A DNA stretch of 51,058 nt from Ectocarpus siliculosus. Its lineage: Eukaryota; Sar; Phaeophyceae; Ectocarpales; Ectocarpaceae. Of this stretch, positions 33,601 to 43,645 are shown piece after piece. A program made the translations under genes and the position numbers. The number at the start of each line of letters is the position of its first letter. Position 1 is the stretch's first letter. Under the pieces are notes generated by a model, which saw only the letters and a program-made list of their open reading frames with translations, did no database searches and had not been told where the DNA came from. The stretch is taken from NCBI GenBank assembly GCA_000310025.1, contig FN649734.1:5793121-5844178 (forward strand), in the 5' to 3' direction.

Positions 33601-35322
33601 AGCCCTACAGTATGCATACGAGACAAAGAGAACAACCGCGTTGATGAACGGTGGTGGATTGTTTTTCGGTGGAAGCTTACTGCTCTGCATTGCTTCAGTC
33701 CTGCTGCGGCTGCGTGAGTGCCGTGTGTGTGTGGCCTACAGTAGTGGCATGAGGTTCCAGCGGCGATGTTTTGTCGGGCAATGCTGACGCCGTATTTTCG
33801 TGCCTACACATGTTTGCCGCAGTCGGCACCACAACTTGGTTGATTGAGGAGGGTTGTGCTGCCAATCATCATATGGCCTCCACTCTCGAAGACATATTCT
33901 CCGCACGTGTATTCGGCCGTGGCGAGATGTCACTGTGTCGTCAAAAAGCTGCGCGGGCCGCCGCGATAAAACGGTTACCCCTCCGTCAGATAAACCGCCG
34001 CTCACCGCTGCCGAAACACTGCTGTAGCCGACAACTTAGGCCAACCACCGTCTGGCGGAAAGCGCTCAACTTCTGGTGTATCGTTTTCTGACCTGGGGAA
34101 CAGCGCCGTTTCATTTTTGCGCCTCTAGTTCGGTTTTCCAGTTGTTGAAAAGCAATCCGTCCTGCCTGACATTGCCGAAACCTCTGCCCAATTTTAGGTT
34201 GCTCTTCGATTTTTCGTTGCGTTTCAGGCACGGGCTTCTCCCACTGGCGCAAAGATGTTCTATTTTTAACCCTTGCTCATTTTTTTTTCTTTTCCGTGCT
34301 GCTGCTGTTGTTGATGTTGCTGCTGGTACCTCCGCGTTCGATGCAAACCACCATCTGCTCTGCTCCTCGGTTGCTGCTGTTCTGGTTCTTCTTCTGCCAA
34401 TGGTCTTATCTCTCCGGCTGAAGGTCAATCATCACCCGGTTGACCTTACCGCCAACGTGGGGAGTTGCGGGTTGGGTTTAGTCCTCGGGAAGGAGGAGCA
34501 AGGAACCCGCTGGGTCGTCAACGGATTCCGGTCCATGCCAGATGGAAAGCCCAACCCTGCCGAGGTGAACTACTGTACTTTTTATTTATATATTTATTTT
34601 TAGCACAAGCGCTTTTCGTTGTCGCTGTAGGGACCGAATCGTCAGCGGCCGCGGCTGGAGGCTATGTGCGCGTGAAGGGAAAACGTAGGGACGTTTTTTG
34701 TTTTTTTTTCCGAGTCGTTGTGATGCTGTCACTGAATGTGAGCGCGGTGCGTTTTCATATTTCGCACCCTTTCGCTCCTTTCGCTCCTTTTCCTCCTCCA
34801 GACGTACCGTCCTCATGACCGAGCAGGATACGAGGTCTGTGTTGGTTGTGAACATAGGCGGTGGAACCAACTGAAGATGTGCCATTTGTGGCAAAAGAAA
34901 ATTGGTCGCCGCTGAAGTACGGAGAGTGTTCGGGCGTCTCTCTTTTATTTCTTCCTCCAAGTGGCTTGCTCTCTGTGTTATTTGTCGTCCACAAACTCGG
35001 ATCACCATCACACACGTATACCCTGTCTCTTGTTGGTCGGCTGTAGTTGATCGCAAGGCGAATAAGTACATGGTGGTAAATCACGCATGTTTGACTTGAT
35101 TATGTATTTTTTTGTCTCGTTTCTTAATGATGCATTGGGTTAACTTATATTTCGGTTCTATTTGCCCCCACATAGGCGGCCGGCATCGAGGTTGGGGACA
35201 CCCTGCAGCAGGTGGGCGGGGTGCCCCTGGGCACGTACAAAGAAGGCATCGAGCTGTTCAAGAAATTGCGGGGCCCCGTGGTTCTCACGGTCTGCAGGCA
35301 GAACGATGAGGTCTTGATCTGA
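25464..35322 (+). CDS. Gene C: protein with two tandem NTF2-like domains and a C-terminal PDZ
   Basis: Model: 25464-25554, 27650-28096, 28554-28649, 29353-29519, 29768-30019, 30769-30817, 31396-31562, 32556-32807, 33230-33370, 34424-34564, 35176-35322 (TGA). The sum is 1,950 nt, 649 residues, and every junction agrees in phase. The first exon (ATG 25464, MVNDPVPRAQRAAV) is the least certain; an in-frame ATG at 27691 is the alternative start. Order: Ala-rich N-terminus with poly-Ala; helical segment (KKQLERLMKEKAQFKEKKL); Pro/Ala linker; NTF2-like domain 1 (DRKAVADTTLVWKE, DTPEQIYAYF, VRVYGDFAVQAGTYTF, PWTIVEHHSSSMP); 16-residue linker; NTF2-like domain 2 with the same motifs; 47-residue Ser/Pro linker; PDZ (GLGLVLG, RWVVNGF, NPAE/AAGIEVGDTLQQVGG, PVVLTVCRQ). 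The donor at 30020 (GTGCGA) is weak. Function unknown; the domains suggest a self-associating scaffold, which is inference. Confidence 0.72.
26211..26260 (+). repeat. Dispersed ~40-bp motif, copy 2 of 3
   Basis: ATCTCGAATGGGTAGTCTTT is followed by CAGTGTGTGT and a T-rich tail, in the first intron of gene C. It matches the copy at 50003 more closely than the copy at 16575, sharing the ATATCTCGAATGGG start. Confidence 0.8.
27000..27065 (+). CDS. Possible frame-preserving cassette exon of gene C
   Basis: The segment runs from a GTACAG acceptor to a GTGAGT donor. It is 66 nt and phase 1 at both ends, so it could be included between 25554 and 27650 without disturbing the frame. It reads CTEGAVQPPTSILNLPSAGT, which resembles the gene's other Pro/Ala linkers. 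Confidence 0.35.
27648..27681 (+). repeat. (CAG)n at a 3' splice site, encoding poly-Ala
   Basis: CCCCCACAG is followed by about ten further CAG units, then CTAGTGAAGCCATGG. Read in the exon frame (phase-1 entry) the repeat is GCA codons, a poly-alanine run joined in frame to the ATG at 27691. Each CAG is also a possible acceptor. Confidence 0.85.
30213..30360 (+). repeat. Interstitial telomere-type repeat in an intron of gene C
   Basis: About 150 bp of CCCTAA and CCCTAAA units, regularly interrupted by CCCTAGCA and ACCATAAACCC variants that give a higher-order period of about 40 bp. CCCTAAA (TTTAGGG on the other strand) is the telomere repeat type known from plants and brown algae. It lies between the first NTF2 domain and the linker exon. 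Confidence 0.93.
33197..33224 (+). repeat. (CGTT)n microsatellite before an acceptor
   Basis: About seven CGTT units end five bases before the GACAG acceptor of the exon at 33230 in gene C. Confidence 0.9.
33473..33500 (+). repeat. (ACAGTA)n repeat in an intron of gene C
   Basis: About four and a half ACAGTA units are followed by ACAGCAG. The repeat is intronic, between the linker exon and the first PDZ exon. Confidence 0.9.
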
Positions 35323-37695
35323 TAAATCGATCTTGGGGGTCTACTCAAGTAATTAAAGATGTGCGGAAAATTCTGATATCTAACTCAAGGTCTAGATCGT
35401 CTACTTTGGACGCTGTTTTCGTCCAAGTATTCATGTCGATCTACCTCACTTAAAGAAAGGCGAAAGTTTCGTCTATCTACCAAAAGGGTGTTTACCCAAC
35501 CAAAAACCAGAAACACAAACGACGGTTTGCGGTCGGACGGGCGGACGGGCGGACGCAAGCATTGTGAGCCACAAGTTAGACCGTTGGGTCAAGGGAATCA
35601 AGCATGTGGTTCGTTGGGTCTGTGGATGATGCAGTTTGTGCTCCAACCGTTCGTTTCGGCACGATTCGAACCATAGGAAGACAAGCAAATCACCGAACAC
35701 TTGAACGAAGTTTGTCCATCTCCTCGACGAGAGGATAGGACAAATTTCAGCTGTCTACTCTATCCTTGCCCCAGCGCTTGCCAGGATGGCGGTTGGAAGG
35801 GGGGGTAGCGAAGGGTCCGTTGGGGGTGGGGGGGGGGGCGTCGAATCGAACACGCAGGAAAAACAGGGGCGTGGGCCGTAGGAGGGGAGCAGAAATATGG
35901 CGATTCGCGGAGGAAGACTGAAGACGCTTGGCGCAAGTAAGGCTACAATGTAGCTTGGAGTGCACCGTGTGTGCTGGCAGGGGCGCGGTCGCGGGCGCGG
36001 CGTGGGCGGGGGACTAAAAAACGAAGTGCCGTCAAGCAGGTCTGAACATTGTACAGTGTGCTGAGTATGAGTCGCATTTCCTTTCATCGGTTGTCATTCA
36101 AGTCAGGGCGCTCCTATTGTTGAAACCCAAAACTCTTGTAGGGCCTCTCGTAGAAAAAGCGTCCATTGATATTTATTCAAGACAAAAGGCTACAGCAGCT
36201 GCAGGGGGATCTTGATGATTCGTTGCGAGCGTTAAAGCTTGCATCCGGAGCCACCTCGGGGGTGGCGATACGTGAAACAAACGCGGACCTTTCTGAGAGA
36301 TCAAGGCACGCCGAACACACACGCGATTTCTGTCGGAAGGTTCCTATCCGTACCCGTGGGTTTGTTGCAGCGGATATGTTGAGTTTTTTGTGGGTTCGGT
36401 TTGATTTCGGGAGACGGGGGTGGTAGCTGGAAAGATCTCGGGTGAGCCTGCACTGGTTGGAATCGAGGTGCTTCTAAGTGATAGCCGTCCGCGAGAAACC
36501 TCACGCGTGCGTTGTTGGTGTAGTTTTCATCGTATCGCACGGCAGACTGCGCTTGATTCGGTGCAGATGGGAAGCATTCTCCTGTCCATTCCCTCGTACT
36601 TTGAGTTTCGGGCACTGGCGCTGTCGGTCTCCTGAGGGAACGGAGTATATTTTTGTTTTGTTGATGCAAAGCGGGGGGTGGCCAAGGGACCCCGGAAGTT
36701 TGGTTTGACTCTTGCAACCGGCATCCATCCGGGTTCGATGCGGGTCAAAACCCCTCGATGAAATATTTTTTATTTTTTATTTCTTCGGGGTTTCGTGCAC
36801 TAGACACTACTGGTACATACAGCAGTAGATAGACTTTTTTTTTTCGATCAGCCTTGGCGAGGTGAAAACAACTGGTGTGCACGGGCTACACGGTTTAGTA
36901 GGATCTAGCGAGTGGGTTAGAGGCTACTGGTAGTTGGGGGTACTTTGTGTGTCATACTTTGACTTTGGTGTTTCGTTCGTGTGTTGTCTTGAGCGGCGAA
37001 GATCTGGACGGTACTAAATAGATGACTTGCTTGTTGATTCCGTTGTCGGCGTTGGTGGTACTGTATTGCCATTGCAACTACAACAAACGCCGATGGGGGG
37101 GGTGGATGGCGCGAAACCCGGGACAACGTATGCAGTGCAAAAAAGTGCAACGTGGTACATACTGCAATGTACAGGAGAGAGAGCTGATTCGACGAAGAGG
37201 AGGAAATACAGCTTATTGTGTCAAGAATGGACGATTCTTCTTTCGGAAAAATACAATGCTGATGTATAACGCATCCTAAAGTAGCTGCGGGAGGTGCCTC
37301 TTCTTCATGTACGTACCTACCTGTGCCTCCCAGGGAAGCACGGACGGGTGATGGCAAAGAGCCGCAGAAACACGTAGGAACGAATTGGGTCGTGCATTTG
37401 TTCCTCCGCAACGTAATCTACTATTATAGCGATGATCACACGTTCGTCCCTCTTTTCCCTTAACGTAGTTGATTGATCTTGTTGTGAGCGAAGGCCGACC
37501 GCGCCTCATCTTATTCGAGCCCCGACTCTTACCGTAGTTCCCCCAAGTAAGTGTACAGCAGCAGTATAGCTTATTGTCACGCTAAGGGTTTGCGCGGTGT
37601 CCGCGGCTGAATCCATTTCCTTCCACCATTCATTTCAACGATTGTTATACCCGAAATTCTAGAGTGTGTGTGAATAATAGGCTTTCTTTGTTGGT
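35323..37695. other. Intergenic stretch after gene C
   Basis: No complete gene is visible. One coiled-coil-like exon candidate lies at 36182-36339. A poly-G tract lies at about 35828-35838. The remaining open frames on either strand (for example 36301-36717 minus and 36917-37411 minus) show no motifs. Confidence 0.5.
36182..36339 (+). CDS. Orphan coiled-coil-like exon candidate
   Basis: It follows TATTCAAG in phase 1 and reads KRLQQLQGDLDDSLRALKLA, then SGVAIRETNADLSERSRHAE, before a weak GTTCCT donor. The helix-forming composition resembles the coiled-coil modules elsewhere in the window. No joining exons were found, so it may be a remnant. Confidence 0.25.
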
Positions 37696-38327
37696 GTGAC
37701 CCGGCTGGCACTACAAAGGCAAATCACTATGCGGGAACTTTCATCCCGTCTAGATCTACCCTCCTTACGCTCCGTAATCGACGAATGGTGGTCTTGGCAA
37801 AGACACCAATCGACTCATCGTTGCTATCGCCAACCGCTTCGCGCACAAGCTTTTTGCCGGGGGAATTTTGACGACGCAAGAGCCTTAGTTCGCCTGAAAG
37901 CTTTTCTTGCTAACAGGATTCGGAGACGGTTTACCTTCTTCGAGCTAGCTCGTTTTCTGTCGATGCGAACTCGCGATGTATTCAATCGTCATGGACTACT
38001 GATCAACCAACTTCCACCAGGCAGGGCCAATCGGTTGGCATCTCTGCGACAACGATAGTAATGAGGGTAATTCTTTTAGGAGTGACGGAGACGAAGGAAA
38101 GGGAAAGGGAAGAAAGGAGGACGAAGACGACGATGGAGGAGGAAAACATGGAGGAGTGGAAGAGAGCAAAGGGTTTGAGCCACATGACCTTCCCCAAAAC
38201 AAAAAACGTAGGGCTATAGGGAAGAACTGCCCAGAGATTCTTGTCAAAATGAGGATCAGAATGCATGATGGTAGCGAAAACAAGGAGGCTAATGATGAAA
38301 GTACTCCTAAACGAACTAGAGTACAAG
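37696..38327 (+). CDS. Two overlapping unrecognised open frames of unusual composition
   Basis: The first frame (37696-38058, TAG) starts at a GTG and reads Arg/Leu-rich sequence such as ALVRLKAFLANRIRRRFTFF. The second frame is open from about 38006 to a stop at 38345. It could be an exon 38025-38327 (GGCAG acceptor, GTAACA donor, phase 1 at both ends, 303 nt). It is charged: GKGKGRKEDEDDDGGGKHGG, then NKKRRAIGKNCPEILVK. Codon use is AT-leaning (AAA, GAA, GAT), unlike the GC-rich exons of genes A-E. It may be a decayed transposable-element gene or an unrelated gene with a frameshift. No family is recognised. Confidence 0.3.
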
Positions 38328-39739
38328 GTAACAGCCTTGCTTGGTAGACGCGTCCAGTTTTCTTCTTTTGCTGCTGTTTCTGTCTTTGATCCGAAGGATA
38401 GTTTAGTCTCCCCCATGCTGCCCCCTTCAAGGGGTCCCAGTTCATGGCAGATACAAGTGTTTTTTTTTTCTTCTTAATATGACACAACGAATCCATCTCT
38501 ATCATAGAAAAGAGTCTGAGACAGATTAGCAATTAATTCATAGCGTCAGAAAGTACCTGTATGTCTACGGTTTCCTAGACAGCATATAGGGACATCTCCC
38601 CTGTGGTTTTTAACAGGCTCAACAAGCAAGACAGTTTTTTTGTGTTTTGAACCGCACTAAGACTGTCGTCTTTTCATTGGTCAGCCGGTTAGCGCGGCCG
38701 ATGCTAATAATAAAAACACATACATACATACCGAACGAGGACGTACATCGCTATGCTACCTGATGTGATGTGTCAACGTGACCAAGGATGATAGATCCAT
38801 CCAGAAAAAAAAAAAACTCTTGTCGAAAAAAAAATGGTACACACACAGAAATAAATAAATGTAGTGGGCAGTAGAAGTGCGGGGAAAATGAGGGCCCTTG
38901 ACCACCCAACCCCAGGAACATATAGGATTTAGAATGGGATATATTAGGAAGAAATGAACGACGTGGTTCCAATATTTTGAAAAGGGAGGTGAGGAAGGTG
39001 ATGGCCGTACATACATATTATATATGTGAGAACTCATAATAAGGAGGCAGGATTGCTGTAGTTTAAGGGAGGGAGCCGTGCCGCTGACGCCAAGTTTAAA
39101 GGAGAGGGAGCCGTGGGTGGTAGCTTGCTCCTAGAGATAGATGAAGGTAGGTTCTGTCGTTGACACGCTTGTCCACGATCACGTTGAGATGAGAAAGTTG
39201 CTTGTTATTGCTGAGAGACGATCAGCAAGGGTCTGAGGTGAAGTGGGGATCCAACTTCACCTCAGGGGGTACGCGGACTAGGCAAATCCTAAGAGGGTAG
39301 GTGTCTGAAGGGTATACCTCCTGGGACCGACCCACATCCTATCAACAATAAGATGTACCCCATTTAAGCTAGCAGCCACACTCCTTAACAGTAGCCCGCC
39401 CGCATCCATCGGAGCACAACGCGCCGCGTTTGCTCTACGCTGGTTCGTTCGTTAGTACAGTATGCTCAGGAGCTGGTCTTCAGGGGCGTCGGTGATTGGC
39501 TAAGACTGCTAATACTTTTCCATATTGTAGCCCATACGTTTGTAGTGCCATTTTTTTGGGCTCGTGAAGACTGCTGGGAGAGGGAAAATTGTGAAATCAG
39601 CAATAATATTTAAATTTACCAATTTTACGCTTCAGAGGTATGCCATTCACCCATCCGCGTGCCCCCGCCCCGCTCGCGCAAGGGGGCTCGTCAAGTGCAC
39701 ATGTTGATGCACTGCTCAAAACTGGATTAAGGACCAAAT
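38328..39739. other. Intergenic stretch with two adjacent hairpins
   Basis: No coding sequence is supported. Apart from the hairpins at 39209-39265, I see short CATA repeats near 38720-38730 and AT-rich sequence. Confidence 0.5.
39209..39265 (+). other. Two adjacent perfect inverted repeats
   Basis: TTGCTGA/TCAGCAA (39209-39215 and 39222-39228) encloses a 6-base loop. CTGAGGTGAAGT/ACTTCACCTCAG (39233-39244 and 39254-39265) is a 12-bp perfect stem with a 9-base loop. They are 4 bases apart. No T-run follows, so this is not a bacterial-type terminator. Confidence 0.85.
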
Positions 39740-40249
39740 CGAGGGGGAGGGGGGGGGGGGGGGGGGGGTTCTTTTTTTTTAAACCCCCCCCTCCTGCCGA
39801 GCCCTAAGAAAAAAAAATTTAAAAAAAAGAAGGGGGGAAAGGAGCCCTGGCCCCTTAAGAAGGAGTTTTGGGCCCCCCCAAAAAAATTTAAATGGGGGGC
39901 GGGAAAGAAAAAAAAATGGGGCCCCCTGTTTTGGCCGGGGAAGACCCCCCCCGGGGGGAAAAAAGGGGGGGGGAAAAAAACTGGGGGCCAAATTTCCCCT
40001 TGGGGGGGGCCTTTCCGGAAAAAAAAGGGGAAAAAAAAAAAAAACCCCCGGGTTTGAAAACCGGAAAGGGAAGTTTGGGTTTTCCCCTTGGGGGAAAAAT
40101 TTGGGCCCCCCAAAAAAATCCCGGGGGAAAAACCCCATGCCCCAGAGGGGGGGGGGCGGGCCAAAGGGGGGGGACCCCTCTTTTTTTTTAATGGGTAAAT
40201 AAACAAAAAAAAAAAAATAAAATCCGTCCCGGGGGGGGGGGATTTTTGG
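39740..40249. other. Unreliable homopolymer-ridden sequence
   Basis: About 500 bp made almost entirely of runs of G, A, C or T of 3-20 bases, ending at an N gap. No other part of the window looks like this. It resembles low-quality base calls at a read end and not biological sequence. Open frames across it (Gly/Lys/Pro- or Phe/Pro-rich) are artefacts. Confidence 0.85.
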
Positions 40250-40349
40250 NNNNNNNNNNNNNNNNNNNNNNNNNNNNNNNNNNNNNNNNNNNNNNNNNNN
40301 NNNNNNNNNNNNNNNNNNNNNNNNNNNNNNNNNNNNNNNNNNNNNNNNN
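40250..40349. other. Assembly gap (100 N)
   Basis: Exactly 100 N, the conventional size for a gap of unknown length. The missing 5' exon(s) of gene D probably lie in or next to it. Confidence 0.97.
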
Positions 40350-40515
40350 AGTGCTACGCGTTGGCGGCGGGTTTGATGTTTTTCATTTCGCTGTCTTTTG
40401 TCGTGATGAGCTTCGGGGTGAAAACCCGTGATGAGAAATATTGTATATCTGCGCCTCAACAGAATTAAAAAAAAAAATGCAATCCTCTTGTCATCGATGT
40501 GACAATCATTCGCAG

Positions 40516-43500
40516 GGCGAAGCTGGCCAGTGAACAGAAACTCGCGAAGAAGGCGTCGTCGACGTTACGTGGTTGGTTCAAACCCAAACAAGCTGCCGCA
40601 GCCTCGCCCCCCGTCGCCAGCAGTACGCAAGCGAGGCAACAATTGGCGTGTGCTGGAGTCGCGTGTCTGGACGAGGTGAACAACGAGAGCCTTCCTGAAT
40701 CGTCGAGCGCAGGTGACAACACCTTGGCCCCCGTCGCTACCGCTGCGGTAGACCCTGAAGTGCTGTGTGTGGATGAGGACAGCAACGGGAGTCGTGATGA
40801 ACCACTCGACGACGATGACAACGGTGACAACCGCAACTTACCGGACTTCGGCCGTATCAACGATATCGACGACATCGAAGAGGTGGACGACGGGGAGCAG
40901 TCTATCGTCAACCTTCCTGTCCCATGCCCGGGGTTTAGACCTGGCCTCGTCGCCAACCCTCCTCTTCTCGGGTACCCGTTCGGGATTCATAGTCAGGCTA
41001 GCGCAAAGTTAGCCTGGTTGGTGCAACTAGACGGGACGGAGGTTCGCCTGTTCGCCAAGTCCGAAATCTACCGCGAAGGCTGCACGGGGAAGTCCCCTTC
41101 TGCCGGTGGGCCGTGCGAGCTGTGCGCGGAGTTGGAGTTTGACCCCAAAGTCCAAGGTGAGTGTCCGGCCGATAGCGGTCGTTTCTACCCTGCACCCATT
41201 GGCATTTGCAGCACCAAGGGATCCGTATGTTGCCGTCCGCATGGCATGCTCTAAAAAAATACAACCTAGCAGAGGTTTTGAGCAGAAAACTCGTTGTGGT
41301 ATGTATTTTAGATCGTTGAGTGGTACCCAACCTACAAGCCTTTACCCAATCCGTCGATGCCTTGCGAACCCTGCAATGTTTACCCCAGGTTTGTTGACCC
41401 TGTTCGTCGATCGCCCGAGTTCGCACGTGCAGTGCATCTACGACCGAAGGCTATTGTTGGTTTATGGTGTATGCATTGTTGTACGACGTCCTCACGGGCG
41501 AGCGAGCGATAGGCGTGGCGGTAAGTTCTCCGTTGCCGCAGCTAACACCCCAACAAATACCTGTGTCGTCCGCTGCCCGGTGGAATTTCGTGTAGGGAGG
41601 GGGCTGGCATGCCTGGTGTTGGGCAATCGTCGGAGCAGGAGGAGCAAACTCCAGGGGGTGAAGTGCAGCGAAGGGACCCGGGTAGCGTTTCCCAGGAGAC
41701 CCCAACGTCGTCGACAACATCGACCGCAGCTAGTGCGCAGGGGGTAGAGGTGGACGCGGATACGCTGGTGGACCTCAGCAACACAGGCATGAGCGAGGCG
41801 GACGTCGTATGCCATGTCGAACCATTGCTAGAAGGCGTAGCCTCCGGGGCGTCGACTCCTTTCGACGCCTGGGTGGATATCGATGGGAAAGAGGTGTGTA
41901 TGCTAGCCTGGTTGAGTGGTTACTGACTTTGGGATGGTTCTGTGGGATGGTTTGTGCCTGTCTTTGTCAACGTCCCCATTACTTGTCCCTCCACCCTCCT
42001 TTTTTGCAATTTTTCCTGGGAAATGCTCTTAAGATGAAGATGTTCCGCGGTGATATCCCTGCTCTTGTCCCTCTTCTTGACGACGTCCGTAGGTTCACAA
42101 GACTACCGTCACACGGATCTTTTTGGGACCCGACGCCGCCCCGAGTTCCAACGACCGCGCTAGGCGCGTGAGGGGATATGGACGGGGTAATTCGGGGAGG
42201 GCGGCCGCGAACCTCTCGAAACAAGCACATGGAGGCGACGACATGTGGGCGGACGCTTTGATCGGGCAACCCTTCGCAACGTTGGTGGAGCTCGTGACGG
42301 GGAGCCACGCTCTCTGCATATTTGCCTTAACCAAAGGTGTTGATCGAACTGCGGGTAGTGCGCAGCTGCTGAGCGGCATTACGGTACGTTTGCGAGAGGC
42401 GGTCGGCAACGGCGCCAGTACCGACAACGTAGGTGCTCCCTCTGTGGAAGGTACCGAGCGTGGTGAGGGACAAGGTGGCGCGGAGACATCGTGGCGGTGG
42501 AATGGAGGAAGAACGCATGGTGGCAAAGAGTGTAAGATTCCGGCAGCACTGGCACTCCCTCTGAATCCCGGGTTCGGCGAGAGCGCGGAGAATGTCGTGT
42601 TTACGCTCGATAGTCTGAAGGCTGTGCTTCAAGCTCTTGAGATGTTGGTGGACACCACACCCGACGCCAGCTCGAAGGTGTTGAAAGCAAGACAAACATC
42701 TGCGGCAGACTTACCATACCATGAGTCCCTCAAGGGAGGCAGCCATACGCCGGACATCCCTAGCAGACTCGATTGTCTCCTCTGCGGCAGGTGCAGCATA
42801 CCCGTCTTGGAGATGAGGCCCCATGTCTCTGCGCATGTTCTTAAAGCCCAGGTGCGGTTACCGTTTTCGTTCGGGAGGAGGGGTGGGGTGACCAAGGCCT
42901 TTGTGTGTATTTCGCTCTTCTTCGACTTCGGTAAGTTGGGGCAAACACGTCCATGCAGCGAACTTTCTTTTTCTGGCCCACTTTCAGTTCACCACATTTA
43001 TTGGCTTCGTGCCTTGTTTTTTTGTCGCAGATGGACGTTGATGCAGGTCACGGCGCCGCGGAGATTTTGAACCCGGAGACGTGCTGTTTCTGCGGGCGGA
43101 TCGGCACGTGCTCGAGCGCCTTACGCGCTGGAAGCAGGAAAACCACGTCTGTGTGCACGTCTACGTGCCCCCATGCCCCCCGCGTGGGCGCCAAGGAGGT
43201 CATGGATGTTGGGATCCAGGTTGGGCAAGTGAAGAAGGTGTCAACCAACCAGCCATGCACCAACTTGCCCATGAAGTGCGAGTTGTGTCCGCCGGGCACC
43301 GTCCACGTGTGGAAGTATCTCATGCCCGTCCACATCGCTCAAAAGCATGGCGGGGCGAACGGTGTTCTTCAAGGCGGTTCTCTTGGTTTTCGAGCGAGCT
43401 ACACTATTCCTGAGGGCGAGCGCAAGCAAGTCTTCGACCTGCTGGCCGTCGTTCCACGTCCGGGCGCCAGAAACTCCTCTACGGCCAGGACGCCCTCCAG

Positions 43501-43645
43501 GAAGCGGTCAGGCGATAACCACCAAGGAGCGAGGGGAACGGCGCGACCGCGAACATCCGAGGGTGGTGCTAGCGGCCATGTCGGTGGCAGCACCGCACGG
43601 GCAACAGGCCAACCTCGTCATGACGACGATGTTTTTTGGATTTAG
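40516..43645 (+). CDS. Gene D: C2H2-type zinc-finger protein, 5' end missing
   Basis: Model: 40516-41156, 41389-41520, 41655-41893, 42093-42851, 43031-43645 (TAG), about 794 residues, entering in phase 2, so an upstream exon is lost near the gap. The middle joins (41389-41520 and 41655) fit in phase but are uncertain; the 41655 acceptor has a poor pyrimidine tract. Visible features: a helical Lys/Ala start and acidic stretch (DEPLDDDDNGDNRN); a Cys pair in GPCELCAELEFDP; a conserved-looking segment FDAWVDIDGKE/VHKTTVTRIFLG across a phase-0 intron; a C2H2 finger CLLCGRCSIPVLEMRPHVSA followed by H (C-x2-C-x12-H-x3-H); the Cys pair CCFC; and a second finger CELCPPGTVHVWKYLMPV followed by H-x4-H. 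The tail is basic and disordered (TPSRKRSGDNHQGARGTARP). A nucleic-acid-binding role is likely from the fingers alone. It could be a host gene or a domesticated transposon protein. Confidence 0.6.

Noticed and set aside
33691-33711. 15-nt microexon (SCCGC) in gene C
   Set aside because: AG and GTGAGT flank a phase-neutral 15 nt, but the neighbouring introns splice well without it and nothing else supports it.
39727-40206. Phe/Pro/Gly-rich open frames on both strands
   Set aside because: They lie entirely in homopolymer-ridden sequence judged to be an assembly artefact.
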